Assembly (NCBI GenBank): GCA_015665275.1
Contig: JADFAL010000007.1
Coordinates: 104,140 to 168,139, forward strand
Source: Flavobacteriales bacterium
Lineage (GTDB): Bacteria; Bacteroidota; Bacteroidia; Flavobacteriales_D; Crocinitomicaceae
Direction of reading: 5' to 3'
Length of the DNA: 64,000 bases
The notes under the pieces are model-generated. The model did not search any database and was not told the origin of the DNA. It was given only the letters and a program-made list of their open reading frames with translations. Made by a program: the position numbers and the translations under genes. Below, in pieces: positions 26,607 to 35,600 of the stretch (position 1 is the stretch's first letter; the number at the start of each line of letters is the position of its first letter).

Positions 26607-28193
26607 CTAATAGTTTATATTGATTTCATGGTGGTCGGAATCATGGTCATGATCTCCATGCTCGTATCGACCATCGCTTTTTACTCTTCCTTCCTCGTGG
26701 TAAATCTGTCCATTGACGTTATGCATGTGATCATCGCCCAATCGAATGATGCGGTTGTCGATTAACACGGACTTACCTTCCGGAATTTCAATGAGCAAGC
26801 CTACTTCCTGCCCACGCAATTTATCTTCTTTAGGGAATAAATACTTCGTATCCATAAACAGGGAGTCACCTTGAACATCAATTCTGTATTGGATGTTTCT
26901 ACTGCGGTTTTCAGCTTTCTTCTGAGAATATCCGCACGCGCTATATACTTTAGTAATATGGAATAAAGTATCCGGTGATTTCACATATTGCATGTCAACG
27001 CCATATTTACTCAAAGATTTTCCTTCGACTCCGAACCATCCAATGTTTCTGGTATTATGAACCTTTGTACGAGAACTCTTATTGAAGCTTCCAGAAGTTG
27101 GAATTATCGTTAATTGATCTGCCTCGAAAGCATAAACTTCTTTTGTAACTTTTGATTCTGAAGCCCAATCACGTCCTGCTTTGATTCCAGCTACGGCACA
27201 AATTATACTACCAGTCAAACCGATCACGAACAATCCGCCTAAGGCAAGTTTGGTCCATTTGTTGAACAATCGGAAGATTAACAATATTCCCATAGAGAAA
27301 AGGAATAGAATGCCACTAATCGCTCCCATTAAACCTCCAATCCACATCCATTGTACATCTCCTGGGCTATTCAAAACCAATTCACCGTATTCCGTTATGG
27401 ACATGAACCCACCGTCACCTTTTACAGGTAGAAATTCAAACCCTTGAAGGAAAAAGATGATGAAGCTGATGAGGAAAATGAACCCAAAGAAGATAAATCC
27501 TGAACCTAGAATTGTGCGTAGAATTCTCTTGCCGCGGCTCATACGTTTGTTATAATGAACATCGTTTCGAACACGATCTGCTAGGTTTTTGGAACCAGCG
27601 CGAACACGATCTGCCGCTTGATCTACCTCTTCCTTCACGGTTTCCACATTTATTGGGCGCCCTTTCATTCGAAGCCGGTCAATTGTACTTTCTGCTTTCG
27701 GAACGATTATCCAAAGAACGATGTACATAGGTATAGCGATTCCTGTGAAGAGTAATAGAACGAAAAGCACGCGCATGATTACTACATCAATTCCAAAATA
27801 GTTGGCAAACCCTGCACAAACACCTCCTAGCATGGATGATTCTGGATCTCTGAACAAGCGACGTTCTCCCTTTCCACTGGTAGATGCCGTTGATTGGTAT
27901 GATTGCGATTGATTGGATTCTGTTGCGTCGTGTTCTACGTAATCGCTAGGATCTCCAAGCGTTTTCAAAATCTCTTCGATATCAGCCAATTCAACCACGG
28001 ATTTGGAATCGTTTAGCTTTGAGGTACAGATTTCTGCAATGCGTAGTTCGATGTCTTCTATGATTTCTTGACTTCCCTCTTCATTTCCCAGAGCTGCCGT
28101 CAAACGATCTATATAATCTTGCAACAGTTCATAAGCATCCTCTTCCACCTGGAAGTTCGTGCCTTTGATATTTACGGATACTGTCTTTTTCAT
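26607..28193 (-). CDS. PspC domain-containing membrane stress protein
   Basis: This 528-residue protein has an N-terminal helical domain (1-75), then a PspC domain (about 108-170: RRLFRDPESSMLGGVCAGFA, then NYFGIDVVIMRVLFVLLLFT). Three more membrane regions (about 230, 285 and 325) are followed by a soluble beta-rich C-terminal domain. The tail is His/Asp rich (HGDHDHDSDHHE) and may bind metal. PspC proteins sense membrane stress. The gene overlaps the padR gene by 4 bp (ATGA), a common Bacteroidota pairing in which PadR controls the membrane protein. A clear terminator follows. Confidence 0.9.
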   Translation of the reverse strand: MKKTVSVNIKGTNFQVEEDAYELLQDYIDRLTAALGNEEGSQEIIEDIELRIAEICTSKLNDSKSVVELADIEEILKTLGDPSDYVEHDATESNQSQSYQSTASTSGKGERRLFRDPESSMLGGVCAGFANYFGIDVVIMRVLFVLLLFTGIAIPMYIVLWIIVPKAESTIDRLRMKGRPINVETVKEEVDQAADRVRAGSKNLADRVRNDVHYNKRMSRGKRILRTILGSGFIFFGFIFLISFIIFFLQGFEFLPVKGDGGFMSITEYGELVLNSPGDVQWMWIGGLMGAISGILFLFSMGILLIFRLFNKWTKLALGGLFVIGLTGSIICAVAGIKAGRDWASESKVTKEVYAFEADQLTIIPTSGSFNKSSRTKVHNTRNIGWFGVEGKSLSKYGVDMQYVKSPDTLFHITKVYSACGYSQKKAENRSRNIQYRIDVQGDSLFMDTKYLFPKEDKLRGQEVGLLIEIPEGKSVLIDNRIIRLGDDHMHNVNGQIYHEEGRVKSDGRYEHGDHDHDSDHHEININY

Positions 28194-28525
28194 TTCTGGT
28201 TATTTTTCGTGATTTTGATAACGGCTGAGTTCAACTCAGTCCAGGTACCGTCCAATTCTTCTAAAAATGTCTTCCCCATTTTAGTTAGGGAGTAATATTT
28301 GCGGGGAGGACCTGATGGAGATTCTTCCCAGCGATACGTTAATAGCTCACTGTTTTTCAAGCGGGTGAGGAGGGGGTAAAGTGTTCCTTCAACTACGATC
28401 AGCTTTGCTTCTTTGAGCGCATCCAGTATTTCGGATGGGTAAGCTTCATTTTGATCGAGAATCGAAAGAATACAGTACTCTAGAATTCCCTTCCGCATTT
28501 GAGCCTTTGTATTTTCCAACTTCAT
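28190..28525 (-). CDS. PadR family transcriptional regulator
   Basis: This 111-residue protein matches the short PadR type: the winged helix runs from KGILEYCILSILDQNEAYPS to IVVEGTLYPLLTRLKNSELL, then YRWEESPSGPPRKYYSLT and a helix. The length is normal for the subfamily without a long C-terminal domain. It is co-transcribed with the pspC-like gene by a 4-bp overlap and likely represses its own operon through the palindromic site upstream (28596-28613). Confidence 0.92.
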   Translation of the reverse strand: MKLENTKAQMRKGILEYCILSILDQNEAYPSEILDALKEAKLIVVEGTLYPLLTRLKNSELLTYRWEESPSGPPRKYYSLTKMGKTFLEELDGTWTELNSAVIKITKNNQK

Positions 28526-28560
28526 TTCTTCTTACTTTTTTTGTTTCGTGTAATTACGAA

Positions 28561-28620
28561 TAGTACTATCTCATTACAAAGATATGTGTAAAAAAATGTA
28601 TTATGCAATACATAGTACTA
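28561..28620 (-). promoter_or_regulatory. Promoter and operator of the PadR-PspC operon
   Basis: On the minus strand, TTGC (28608-28605), a 20-bp spacer and TATCTTTG (28584-28577) form a Bacteroidota promoter. A perfect 18-bp palindrome ATGTATTATGCAATACAT (28596-28613) covers the -33 element, and TAGTACTA occurs on both sides (28561-28568 and 28613-28620), one near the transcription start. ATGT...ACAT half sites are typical of PadR operators, here 10 bp apart. Autorepression is inferred. Confidence 0.65.
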
Positions 28621-28744
28621 TAAATTATTTTTGGCAAACATGATTTTAGCCTTGAATCCCTTTGATATCGGGTGTTATCGGGTGAATAAAAAAATGTGTT
28701 AATTTTTCCCGTGGAAGGAATAGAAGTAAGAATAAGAAGGAAAC

Positions 28745-29224
28745 CTAAGCGAATTTTTTGTCAAAATCGCGCATTCCAACTTTATACGCTGCCGTTTTGC
28801 CCTCGCTATTGAGGTGGATGACTTCGCGTACTTCGGTGATTAATTCAGGGTATTTTTCACAAAACTTCACGAGCAATCGCATGGAATACATCTGAAGTGC
28901 GACTTTGTTGGGAGCGTCATTGATAAAGCCAAGAAGTAAATCGATGAATTCCGATTCCCGGTATTCCTGAATGCCAATTTCCATGATACAATTCACAACA
29001 TTCCGCAGCACTGATTGGTTGTCGGTTTTAAAGAGAGTATCTAATAAATCATTATAAAATGGCCGCCCATCGACTTTCTTACTTTTCAGGATATGGACGA
29101 GCATCCATGAACCATGTTCCTTTATTGGATAGGCTTCTAATTGATAAATACAGCGCAGGAGTCTATCAAGTTTTTTCGGGTCCGAGGTAAAATAATTGAT
29201 GTACGACGATTTATCCTCTCCCAT
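28745..29224 (-). CDS. Helical (HEAT-like) protein of unknown function
   Basis: This 159-residue protein is almost all helical, with two-helix units such as LLRCIYQLEAYPIKEHGSWM and VLRNVVNCIMEIGIQEYRES. HEAT-like hydrophobic spacing continues through the LQMYSMRLLVKFCEKYPEL segment. No catalytic motif or signal peptide is seen. It starts 41 bp after the ABC permease gene on the same strand and may be its last cistron. The function is unknown. Confidence 0.65.
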   Translation of the reverse strand: MGEDKSSYINYFTSDPKKLDRLLRCIYQLEAYPIKEHGSWMLVHILKSKKVDGRPFYNDLLDTLFKTDNQSVLRNVVNCIMEIGIQEYRESEFIDLLLGFINDAPNKVALQMYSMRLLVKFCEKYPELITEVREVIHLNSEGKTAAYKVGMRDFDKKFA

Positions 29225-29265
29225 CGAAAAGCAAGAATTTCCTCGTGAGCTTCGTCCATTCGGTA

Positions 29266-30045
29266 TTAAATATCGCGCCGCTTAATAACTAGGTATGATA
29301 CTACAACGAATACTGTAAGATATCCGAACGCCAATAAGGTTTGTCCCCCTTGAGACAACAACTGGGTGGCATCCGCTTGCGCTTGGGCCTCCATTCCTAT
29401 ACTTTTTTGAAGTATTACTGTAGGAAAAGGAACTAAGTTAGAGAAGGTGGTTAAGGGGAAAAATTGCACGTATTCTTGAATCGCAATAAACCCGATAATC
29501 TCTTCCACAGTAGTAGAAACGAGATATAAAATAATTGCAAGAGCGGGAAGTCGAACAAGGTTTGCGAAGAAGTATGCAAATGCAAAATAGCCCAAAGTCA
29601 TTACGAAATAAACGCCAATTTGTTCAATTCCATCAATTACGCTTGTTCCACCGTTAATAAGCCCGAAGATCATTGCAAGCAAGAACGTATATAGTGTAAT
29701 GACTAACGACATTCCGAAGACAACGATGAACTTTGAGAGTATGACTTCTCTCTTGTTTAATCCGTCAATAACGTTTTGTCGTTGTGTTTTATACTTAATT
29801 TCATTGCACGTAAACACAATTATAATTACACCAATTATCAAGTTAAAAATACTTGATGTCCATGCCATCATTGCGTAAACATCCGGAAAAAGGTAAATGT
29901 CCTCAGTAACGTGGAAGGGACCAAACTGAAGGTAGGCATACAATAAGTATATAGTTGGTAGGAGTCCAGCATAAATTAGAAGAATCACCTTCATTGTGCT
30001 GAGACGTCTCAACTTCATCCATTCAATAGCAGCGAGTTTCATCAT
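29266..30045 (-). CDS. ABC-2 type transporter permease
   Basis: This 259-residue protein has six predicted membrane helices, starting KVILLIYAGLLPTIYLLYAY and ending LLAFGYLTVFVVVSYLVIKR. It carries the ABC-2 feature of a central NEIKYKTQRQNVIDGLNKRE loop after the second helix. Its ATG overlaps the stop of the ATPase gene by 4 bp, so the two form one exporter. GldF was considered because of the pairing with a GldA-like ATPase, but there is no gldG-like gene. Substrate unknown. Confidence 0.88.
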   Translation of the reverse strand: MMKLAAIEWMKLRRLSTMKVILLIYAGLLPTIYLLYAYLQFGPFHVTEDIYLFPDVYAMMAWTSSIFNLIIGVIIIVFTCNEIKYKTQRQNVIDGLNKREVILSKFIVVFGMSLVITLYTFLLAMIFGLINGGTSVIDGIEQIGVYFVMTLGYFAFAYFFANLVRLPALAIILYLVSTTVEEIIGFIAIQEYVQFFPLTTFSNLVPFPTVILQKSIGMEAQAQADATQLLSQGGQTLLAFGYLTVFVVVSYLVIKRRDI

Positions 30046-30950
30046 GACGTTTTTACAATTTGTAGGAATTGATCTTCCAAGGTTTCATTAAATACACCTA
30101 ATTCGTTCAATATGATTCCATTGTCGAAACAGTGTTTGTTAAAATCATCGGCCTTCATGCCATGAGCAGCAGAAACAATGAAAGTATTTCCTTCGTCTTT
30201 GTAAATGCTGTATGCGTTATTTTGATTGACAAAAGATCGGAGCTTCTCTAGGTCTTCTGCATGCGCCTTAATCAATTGTACATCCTCGTTACCAATAATT
30301 TCGGCAATCGTTCCTGTTTTTATAAGTTGACCTTTTCGAAGGATGGCGCAATGCGTACATACTTTTTCAATTTCATCGAGAATATGTGATGCGATCAAGA
30401 TGGTTTTTCCTTCTTTGCCAATTTTAATGATCAGTTGGCGGATATCTTTGATTCCCTGCGGATCCAGACCATTTGTGGGTTCGTCCAAAACTAAAACTTC
30501 AGGATCTCCTAACAATGTAGCACCTATGGCCAATCGCTGTTTCATTCCGAGAGAGTAGGTCTTGAACTTGGTGTCTTTTCTATCGTATAAATCAACCTCC
30601 TTCAATACACGTTCAATCTCTGGTCCAGGATTGGGAATGTCTTTGATTTTTGCAGTGATTTCCAGATTCTGAACAGCCGTTAAGTATGGATAAAAATTGG
30701 GCGTTTCCAGCAATGCTCCAATACGCTTTCTGTTTTCATCCGAATCTCCATTTTCGAACCAAGAGAAAGACCCCGAGCTTTGTCGAATTACTCCTAGAAG
30801 CATCCCGAGGGTTGTTGTTTTTCCACTTCCGTTCGGTCCGAGTAATCCAAATACCATTTTGGGTTGAATCTCGATGCTCAAACCGTCGACAGCTTTGAAG
30901 CCCTTGTAGGTCTTCGAGAGTCCGTCTGTTTTCAGTATCGTAGTTGCCAC
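30042..30950 (-). CDS. ABC transporter ATP-binding protein
   Basis: This 302-residue protein has Walker A (GLLGPNGSGKTTTLGMLLG), signature (YSLGMKQRLAIG), Walker B (VLVLDEPTNGLDP) and the switch His (ILIASHILDE). A C-terminal extension of about 85 residues is typical of CcmA/NatA-like exporters. It pairs with the ABC-2 permease in the next gene by a 4-bp overlap. The transported molecule cannot be told from sequence. Confidence 0.92.
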   Translation of the reverse strand: MATTILKTDGLSKTYKGFKAVDGLSIEIQPKMVFGLLGPNGSGKTTTLGMLLGVIRQSSGSFSWFENGDSDENRKRIGALLETPNFYPYLTAVQNLEITAKIKDIPNPGPEIERVLKEVDLYDRKDTKFKTYSLGMKQRLAIGATLLGDPEVLVLDEPTNGLDPQGIKDIRQLIIKIGKEGKTILIASHILDEIEKVCTHCAILRKGQLIKTGTIAEIIGNEDVQLIKAHAEDLEKLRSFVNQNNAYSIYKDEGNTFIVSAAHGMKADDFNKHCFDNGIILNELGVFNETLEDQFLQIVKTS

Positions 30951-31167
30951 GTGCGTTTATTTTAAGTCTAATTTAAGAAGTATTATTAAGTGACCTAATT
31001 TTTAGTGAGAAGTGACAGTTTCAGATGATTACGAGTGGGAAATCAATTTTGAACGGAAGGGGAATCTGTATCATCTCGGTTTCGATCGATGAATTGAGAG
31101 TAGCGAATATGCTGAGTAGATAGGGTGGATGCACCAAGGTCTTCGAGCGATGTCGAGAAGCTCTTAT

Positions 31168-31866
31168 TTATTCTTTAGGCAGTAAATCACAGAACCAGTA
31201 TCCGTACTTTTCTTTTCCTTCTTTTGGCGCAGGATATTCACGATAGGTTCTCTCGCCAATATTAAACAAGATGGGCTTTTTGAAGATGGGGCCATCGTAG
31301 CAGAAAGTATGAAATTCCCCATTTTCTCCGCAGGGATCAACGTTTTCAGGTAAATCGTTCAAAAATGATGCATCTAACTCACGTCCGACAAAGGACTCGT
31401 CAAGTAGCTGTCCGTTTGTGCAAATAACAATGGCCTTGAAACCAAGAGATAGGAATTCTTCCATCAATTCAGTAGTGTCCCTTTTCCAAAGCGGGAAAAG
31501 ACATTCAACTCCCAGAGTCTGCAATTGCTTTTCTCTATATGCTCGCAAATCCTCTAAAAAGATATCGCCAAAACCGGCGACTGTATATCCTTGATCTTTT
31601 AGTTTCTGAACCCCATCCGACATGAGCTTGCCATAGGTTTCCATGTCTGGATTTTCAGGAAGTTCAATTGTATTGTATGGAATCCCGAGCCCATTGATTT
31701 GAGCCTCCATCAGTGATCGCCTTAACCCGTGCATGGTCACGCGATCGTATGCTGAGTTGACCGAAGTTAAGAGTTGGTCAACTTTAAACTTCTCGTCCTT
31801 CAGAAGGTGATGCAGCGCAAGAGCAGAGTCTTTTCCGGTGCTCCAGTTGAAATAAGTTTTGATCAA
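31168..31866 (-). CDS. DPH6-like (diphthine-ammonia ligase family) ATPase
   Basis: This 232-residue protein has the N-type ATP-pyrophosphatase loop STGKDSALALHHLL at residues 9-22. It also has the family segments SAYDRVTMHGLRRSLMEAQ, then NGLGIP, and GFGDIFLEDLRAYREKQL. Bacteria lack diphthamide, so the real substrate of this bacterial group is unknown. The only suitable start is TTG at 31866, since no ATG precedes the ATP loop and the frame closes 5 codons upstream. It begins 12 bp after the TPR gene and is probably in its operon. Confidence 0.8.
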   Translation of the reverse strand: MIKTYFNWSTGKDSALALHHLLKDEKFKVDQLLTSVNSAYDRVTMHGLRRSLMEAQINGLGIPYNTIELPENPDMETYGKLMSDGVQKLKDQGYTVAGFGDIFLEDLRAYREKQLQTLGVECLFPLWKRDTTELMEEFLSLGFKAIVICTNGQLLDESFVGRELDASFLNDLPENVDPCGENGEFHTFCYDGPIFKKPILFNIGERTYREYPAPKEGKEKYGYWFCDLLPKE

Positions 31867-31878
31867 ATCGACTAGGGA

Positions 31879-32952
31879 TTAATCCTGAAGTATTTCTTGA
31901 ATGACCGCCAATGAACTCAATACAGTTTCATTTCCAGGAGAGAGTTCTTCGACACGCTGTAAATACTTACGAGACATTTTCAATTCTTCAATCGCCGTTT
32001 CATTCGTAGCTTCTTCTGCGTTGCGAAGGTCAACTGCTTGATTGTAATATGCAGCTCCGAGATTGTAAAGTGCACTTACATGATTCGGATTGATTTCAAT
32101 CGCTCGCTCGTATGACTTCATTGCCTCATTAATATCAGAGCCTTCGAGCAGTGTCCCACGCGAAAAGTGCAAATCCGGGTTATCGGGTATTTCAACTAGT
32201 GCTTGATCGATGGTGAACAAGGCGCCATTTACGTCTTCGTTCGAGAGAAGCATGTTAATTTTGGCTATCAATAAATTAACGTTCTGAGGGTTGCTGGACA
32301 ATCCTTCGTCAATGAGCTTCATAACTTCACTTGTGATTCCTTGGTCCTTGTAAAGTATTACGGCAGAATGATATGCTATATCAGAATTGTAGCCCATTCT
32401 TGCACATTTGAGGTAGTACTCAATAGCTTCACTTATGTTGGCTCCTCTTTCGCTTGCTAGCGCTACATTATACATGGCCAAACTATCTACTATTCCAAAA
32501 TCTTTTTGAACTTCGATTGTTTCCTTGAACAGTGTTGATGCCATGGTGTACGATTTGTCATTATACAAGGAGACACCTTCGTTCAAAATGTAATTCCCGA
32601 TAATCTGATATTCGCGATCCAATTGGTTTTTATCAATTCGGTCGGTATTCAATCCGCGTGCTGTTTTGTAAGATTTAGATGCTTCAAGAAGTACATTTTC
32701 CGCTTTCATTCCGTATTCGGTACCGGATGAAATCATATCGTTATAAATAGCCATATAAATTTTACCGCGGTAATACCATGTTTTAGCATGGCCTTTCGTT
32801 TTCTCGTGCTCGCTCGCGGCATCAATGTCCTCTTTCGCATCTTCCAACTGCTTTTCTTGCAAATGCATGTAGGCGTTAATTACGTTGTTGGGTTGGGCAT
32901 AGGAGTATGTGAGCGCAAAAACAATAAATCCGGAGGAAAGTAGGCTTTTCAT
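31879..32952 (-). CDS. Secreted TPR protein
   Basis: This 357-residue protein has a signal peptide (MKSLLSSGFIVFALTYSYAQ) and TPR-type helices throughout. The clearest is NEAMKSYERAIEINPNHVSA, followed by LYNLGAAYYNQAVDL. Another repeat is VEIPDNPDLHFSRGTLL. TPR proteins act as scaffolds; no partner is apparent. TATATTTA at 32979-32972 (minus strand) is one base off the -7 consensus and could be its promoter. Confidence 0.8.
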   Translation of the reverse strand: MKSLLSSGFIVFALTYSYAQPNNVINAYMHLQEKQLEDAKEDIDAASEHEKTKGHAKTWYYRGKIYMAIYNDMISSGTEYGMKAENVLLEASKSYKTARGLNTDRIDKNQLDREYQIIGNYILNEGVSLYNDKSYTMASTLFKETIEVQKDFGIVDSLAMYNVALASERGANISEAIEYYLKCARMGYNSDIAYHSAVILYKDQGITSEVMKLIDEGLSSNPQNVNLLIAKINMLLSNEDVNGALFTIDQALVEIPDNPDLHFSRGTLLEGSDINEAMKSYERAIEINPNHVSALYNLGAAYYNQAVDLRNAEEATNETAIEELKMSRKYLQRVEELSPGNETVLSSLAVIQEILQD

Positions 32953-33004
32953 GTGCTGTCGTTTCTGGTTTTAAATATACCAATATGATTGCAGAGAATG
33001 TGCC

Positions 33005-33042
33005 AAAAAAAACTCCGATTCAAAACCCAATTGAATCGGAGT
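33005..33042 (-). terminator. Strong terminator in the sucD-TPR intergenic region
   Basis: A 12-bp perfect stem (ACTCCGATTCAA / TTGAATCGGAGT; arms 33012-33023 and 33031-33042) with a 7-nt loop is followed on the minus strand by eight T. It is a second terminator, 165 bp beyond that of sucD, so it must serve some transcript that starts in between, or act as an attenuator ahead of the TPR gene. Confidence 0.85.
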
Positions 33043-33148
33043 AGAAACAAGTTTCCATGTCTGTAGTGCTATTGTAACGTGGTGGGATTGGGAAAGGTTG
33101 GGGGACTGAGTAAAATAATTAAAGAAAAACGCAATTCCTAGTAAATGC
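33005..33148 (-). ncRNA. Candidate small RNA upstream of the TPR gene
   Basis: Between two minus-strand terminators lies a gene-free segment. AATCTTTG (33155-33148, minus strand) is one base off the -7 consensus and would start a transcript near 33142 that ends at the strong terminator at 33005-33042, giving about 135-140 nt. No reading frame of note occupies it. The alternative is an attenuated leader of the TPR gene. I do not recognise a known RNA family. Confidence 0.3.
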
Positions 33149-33206
33149 AAAGATTCTTAAACGCATTTTGGCATTGAAGCTTTTTGGCGGAATTCACCAA
33201 CACTCA

Positions 33207-33240
33207 ATAAAAATGGCGATCTCCAAAGAAATCGCCACTC
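33207..33240 (-). terminator. Terminator of sucD
   Basis: A stem of TGGCGAT / ATCGCCA (33214-33220 and 33231-33237) with a 10-nt loop, followed by a T-rich tract on the minus strand, lies 27 bp after the sucD stop. Confidence 0.8.
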
Positions 33241-33266
33241 CAATAAATTTATGTTTGTACCAATGA

Positions 33267-34145
33267 TTAAACAGTAACACCCAATACTTCTGCCATCTTA
33301 GCACCAATCTGAGCGGGTGAATCCACAACGTGAATCCCACATTCAGTCATAATGCGTTTTTTCGCTTCTGCAGTGTCATCATCTCCACCAACAATTGCTC
33401 CAGCGTGTCCCATTGTACGACCTTTAGGAGCAGTTTCTCCTGCGATAAATCCAACTACGGGTTTCTTGTTATTTTCTTTGACCCAACGAGCAGCAATTGC
33501 TTCTAGGTTACCACCAATCTCACCGATCATTACGATTCCTTCTGTCTCAGGATCGTTCATCAACAATTCAACAGCTTCTTTTGTTGTAGTTCCGATGATT
33601 GGGTCACCACCGATTCCGATAGCTGTTGTAATTCCCAGTCCAGCTTTTGCAACTTGATCTGCCGCTTCGTAAGTCAGTGTTCCCGATTTAGAAACAATAC
33701 CAATCTTTCCTTCTTTGAAAACGAATCCAGGCATAATTCCCACTTTCGCTTCTCCTGCGGTAATAACTCCTGGACAGTTTGGACCGATCAAAGTGCAATC
33801 GTATCCTGAAATGTATTCCTTCGCGCGAACCATGTCGTTTACAGGAATTCCTTCTGTGATACAAACAATCACTTTGATTCCTGCGTTTGCCGCTTCCATT
33901 ATTGCGTCCGCTGCAAATGCAGGTGGAACAAAAATAATCGACACATCTGCTCCAGTGTTAGAAACTGCATCTGCGACAGTGTTAAAAACAGGACGATCCA
34001 AATGCGTTTGACCACCTTTTCCTGGTGTAACTCCTCCAACAACGTTGGTTCCGTATTCAATCATCTGACCAGCGTGGAAAGTTCCTTCACTACCGGTAAA
34101 CCCCTGCACAATTACTTTTGAATCTTTATTTACTAAAACGCTCAT
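33267..34145 (-). CDS. sucD: Succinate-CoA ligase (ADP-forming) subunit alpha
   Basis: This 292-residue protein is full length for SucD. It has the CoA-binding N-terminus ([20 protein letters not shown]), [33 protein letters not shown] and the phosphohistidine loop [11 protein letters not shown] near residue 246. It makes succinate and ATP from succinyl-CoA in the citric acid cycle together with SucC. The sucC gene is not adjacent, which is common in this phylum. It has its own promoter (34180-34210) and terminator. Confidence 0.98.
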   Translation of the reverse strand: MSVLVNKDSKVIVQGFTGSEGTFHAGQMIEYGTNVVGGVTPGKGGQTHLDRPVFNTVADAVSNTGADVSIIFVPPAFAADAIMEAANAGIKVIVCITEGIPVNDMVRAKEYISGYDCTLIGPNCPGVITAGEAKVGIMPGFVFKEGKIGIVSKSGTLTYEAADQVAKAGLGITTAIGIGGDPIIGTTTKEAVELLMNDPETEGIVMIGEIGGNLEAIAARWVKENNKKPVVGFIAGETAPKGRTMGHAGAIVGGDDDTAEAKKRIMTECGIHVVDSPAQIGAKMAEVLGVTV

Positions 34146-34179
34146 GTTTTGCGATGTTTTTTCCTGTTTATAATGCTCT

Positions 34180-34210
34180 CAAAAATAACTGTTAGAAATT
34201 GATTTGACAA
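34180..34210 (-). promoter_or_regulatory. Promoter of sucD
   Basis: On the minus strand TTGT (34210-34207), a 19-bp spacer and TATTTTTG (34187-34180) fit the Bacteroidota -33/-7 pattern. The leader to the ATG at 34145 would be about 30 nt. Confidence 0.6.
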
Positions 34211-34236
34211 CGAATGTTAGGAAATGTTGATAAATT

Positions 34237-34686
34237 CTAGAGGACCGATTTCACCTCGAGTTCAAACACTAAAATGGAGTTTGGCGGAATGTCGTCTAAA
34301 TCGTGTTCCCCATAGCCTAATTGCGGCGGAGTTACAATAAATGCTTTTCCCCCTGGACGCAAATAGAGCATTACCTCTTTCCACGCTCCAATTAATGTCT
34401 GCACGCTAAATTCAACAGGTTCTTGTCGTTCGTCGAACCCCTTCCCGTTCAAAAAAGTCCCTTTGTAGGTAAAACTAACCCGGTCTTTCAACTTTATTAG
34501 ATCACCTTCTCCGGGATCGACTATTTTATAATACAAACCAGACGATGAACGGGTACATTTGATATTCTTCTTCTTCAGATATCGCTCGATTCGTTTGTCG
34601 AAGTCCGTTTTTTCCTCTTTCGAATAGGTCTCTCCACAAGAGAGGAGTACAAGTCCGATAGATAATATGCTAAGGATTCGAATCAT
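34237..34686 (-). CDS. FKBP-type peptidyl-prolyl isomerase lipoprotein
   Basis: This 149-residue protein has the lipobox VLLSCGE near residue 17 and a C-terminal FKBP domain (about 55-149: LKDRVSFTYKGTFLNGKGFD, FIVTPPQLGYGEHDLDDIPP and FELEVKSVL). It is probably anchored in the periplasm, where it helps proline isomerisation of secreted proteins. The start overlaps the upstream TraB/GumN gene by 4 bp (ATGA), so it is the last gene of the cca operon. Confidence 0.88.
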   Translation of the reverse strand: MIRILSILSIGLVLLSCGETYSKEEKTDFDKRIERYLKKKNIKCTRSSSGLYYKIVDPGEGDLIKLKDRVSFTYKGTFLNGKGFDERQEPVEFSVQTLIGAWKEVMLYLRPGGKAFIVTPPQLGYGEHDLDDIPPNSILVFELEVKSVL

Positions 34687-35600
34687 AGTTTGATAGAGGT
34701 TACCTTATATCCCTCACGACGAAGTAATTCCAAAATTCCTTCTTCTCCGCCAAGGTGAGCCGCACCAACTGCAAAGAACACGCGTTTTCCTTTCATTTGT
34801 TCCTCCATACGCGGGATCCATTTCAGGTTACGTTTCGTAAGGAATTCATTTTCCTTATCGGCGATCACGTCACCTTCGTCATGAATCATCAAATACATGG
34901 AATCGATGTTTTGCGCGCGATACAATCTAAGCATGTCTTCTAATTGCTGCTTCGCTTCGTCTCCTCCTCGAATGGCATCCATTACCATCGTTGCTTGCTC
35001 TTCTTCTGTTAAATCATCAAATATGCTCATTTGCTCCTCTAAAGATTCAAGACCTTCCAAGGGGATTTCGGCTTCCTTTTGGATTTTCATGATCGTCTGC
35101 TCATAAGATTCCGAATCACTCAACATATCCTCAGCAGATGCCAACGAAACTACGGCGAAGGGTTTCATTTGGCCAAAAGTCATAGTAAACATAGATTCAG
35201 TCATACCAAGATCGTTTTCTGCCCAATCAAGAATACTGTCTGTTTGCTTTTCGTCAAAGAAATCGAATAAAGATTTCCCATCTTCCAATCGCAATAAAGC
35301 CATTGCTTTCAATGGATTGTTGATCTCATCACCAACTTCAAGAACTACTTTGTCCGATTCTTTAATGATATTCTTTAGAAAGTCAGGGAAGAAGAAGTAC
35401 TCCTTTTGAATTAGGTGCATTGTACCGAATACGAATGCGGTGTCTTTAGAGTTTTCATTGGTCACCATCCAAAGCAAGGAATTCTTGGTTCCTTCTTCAT
35501 ATTTCGATTTTTCGCCTTCGGAATTTTTGGAGTCGTTCGATTGAGAACAGCTGAAATTTGTAAAAATCAGCAAGGTCGATAATAGGTATAGATATTTCAT
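34683..35600 (-). CDS. TraB/GumN family lipoprotein
   Basis: The protein has 305 residues when the ATG at 35600 is used, just before the signal sequence MKYLYLLSTLLIFTNFSCSQ. That segment ends in a lipobox (NFSC). Family hallmarks are SLLWMVTNENSKDTAFVFGT followed by MHL near residue 42, and GKRVFFAVGAAHLGGEEGIL near the C-terminus, with the paired GT and GAxH motifs of TraB/GumN proteins, which are thought to be metal-dependent proteases. The start codon overlaps the methyltransferase stop by 4 bp. Confidence 0.85.
   Translation of the reverse strand: MKYLYLLSTLLIFTNFSCSQSNDSKNSEGEKSKYEEGTKNSLLWMVTNENSKDTAFVFGTMHLIQKEYFFFPDFLKNIIKESDKVVLEVGDEINNPLKAMALLRLEDGKSLFDFFDEKQTDSILDWAENDLGMTESMFTMTFGQMKPFAVVSLASAEDMLSDSESYEQTIMKIQKEAEIPLEGLESLEEQMSIFDDLTEEEQATMVMDAIRGGDEAKQQLEDMLRLYRAQNIDSMYLMIHDEGDVIADKENEFLTKRNLKWIPRMEEQMKGKRVFFAVGAAHLGGEEGILELLRREGYKVTSIKL

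Noticed and set aside
30042..30950. GldA, the gliding motility ABC transporter ATPase
   Set aside because: The ATPase is similar in length, but the permease is not clearly GldF and there is no gldG-like gene; a general ABC-2 exporter is safer.
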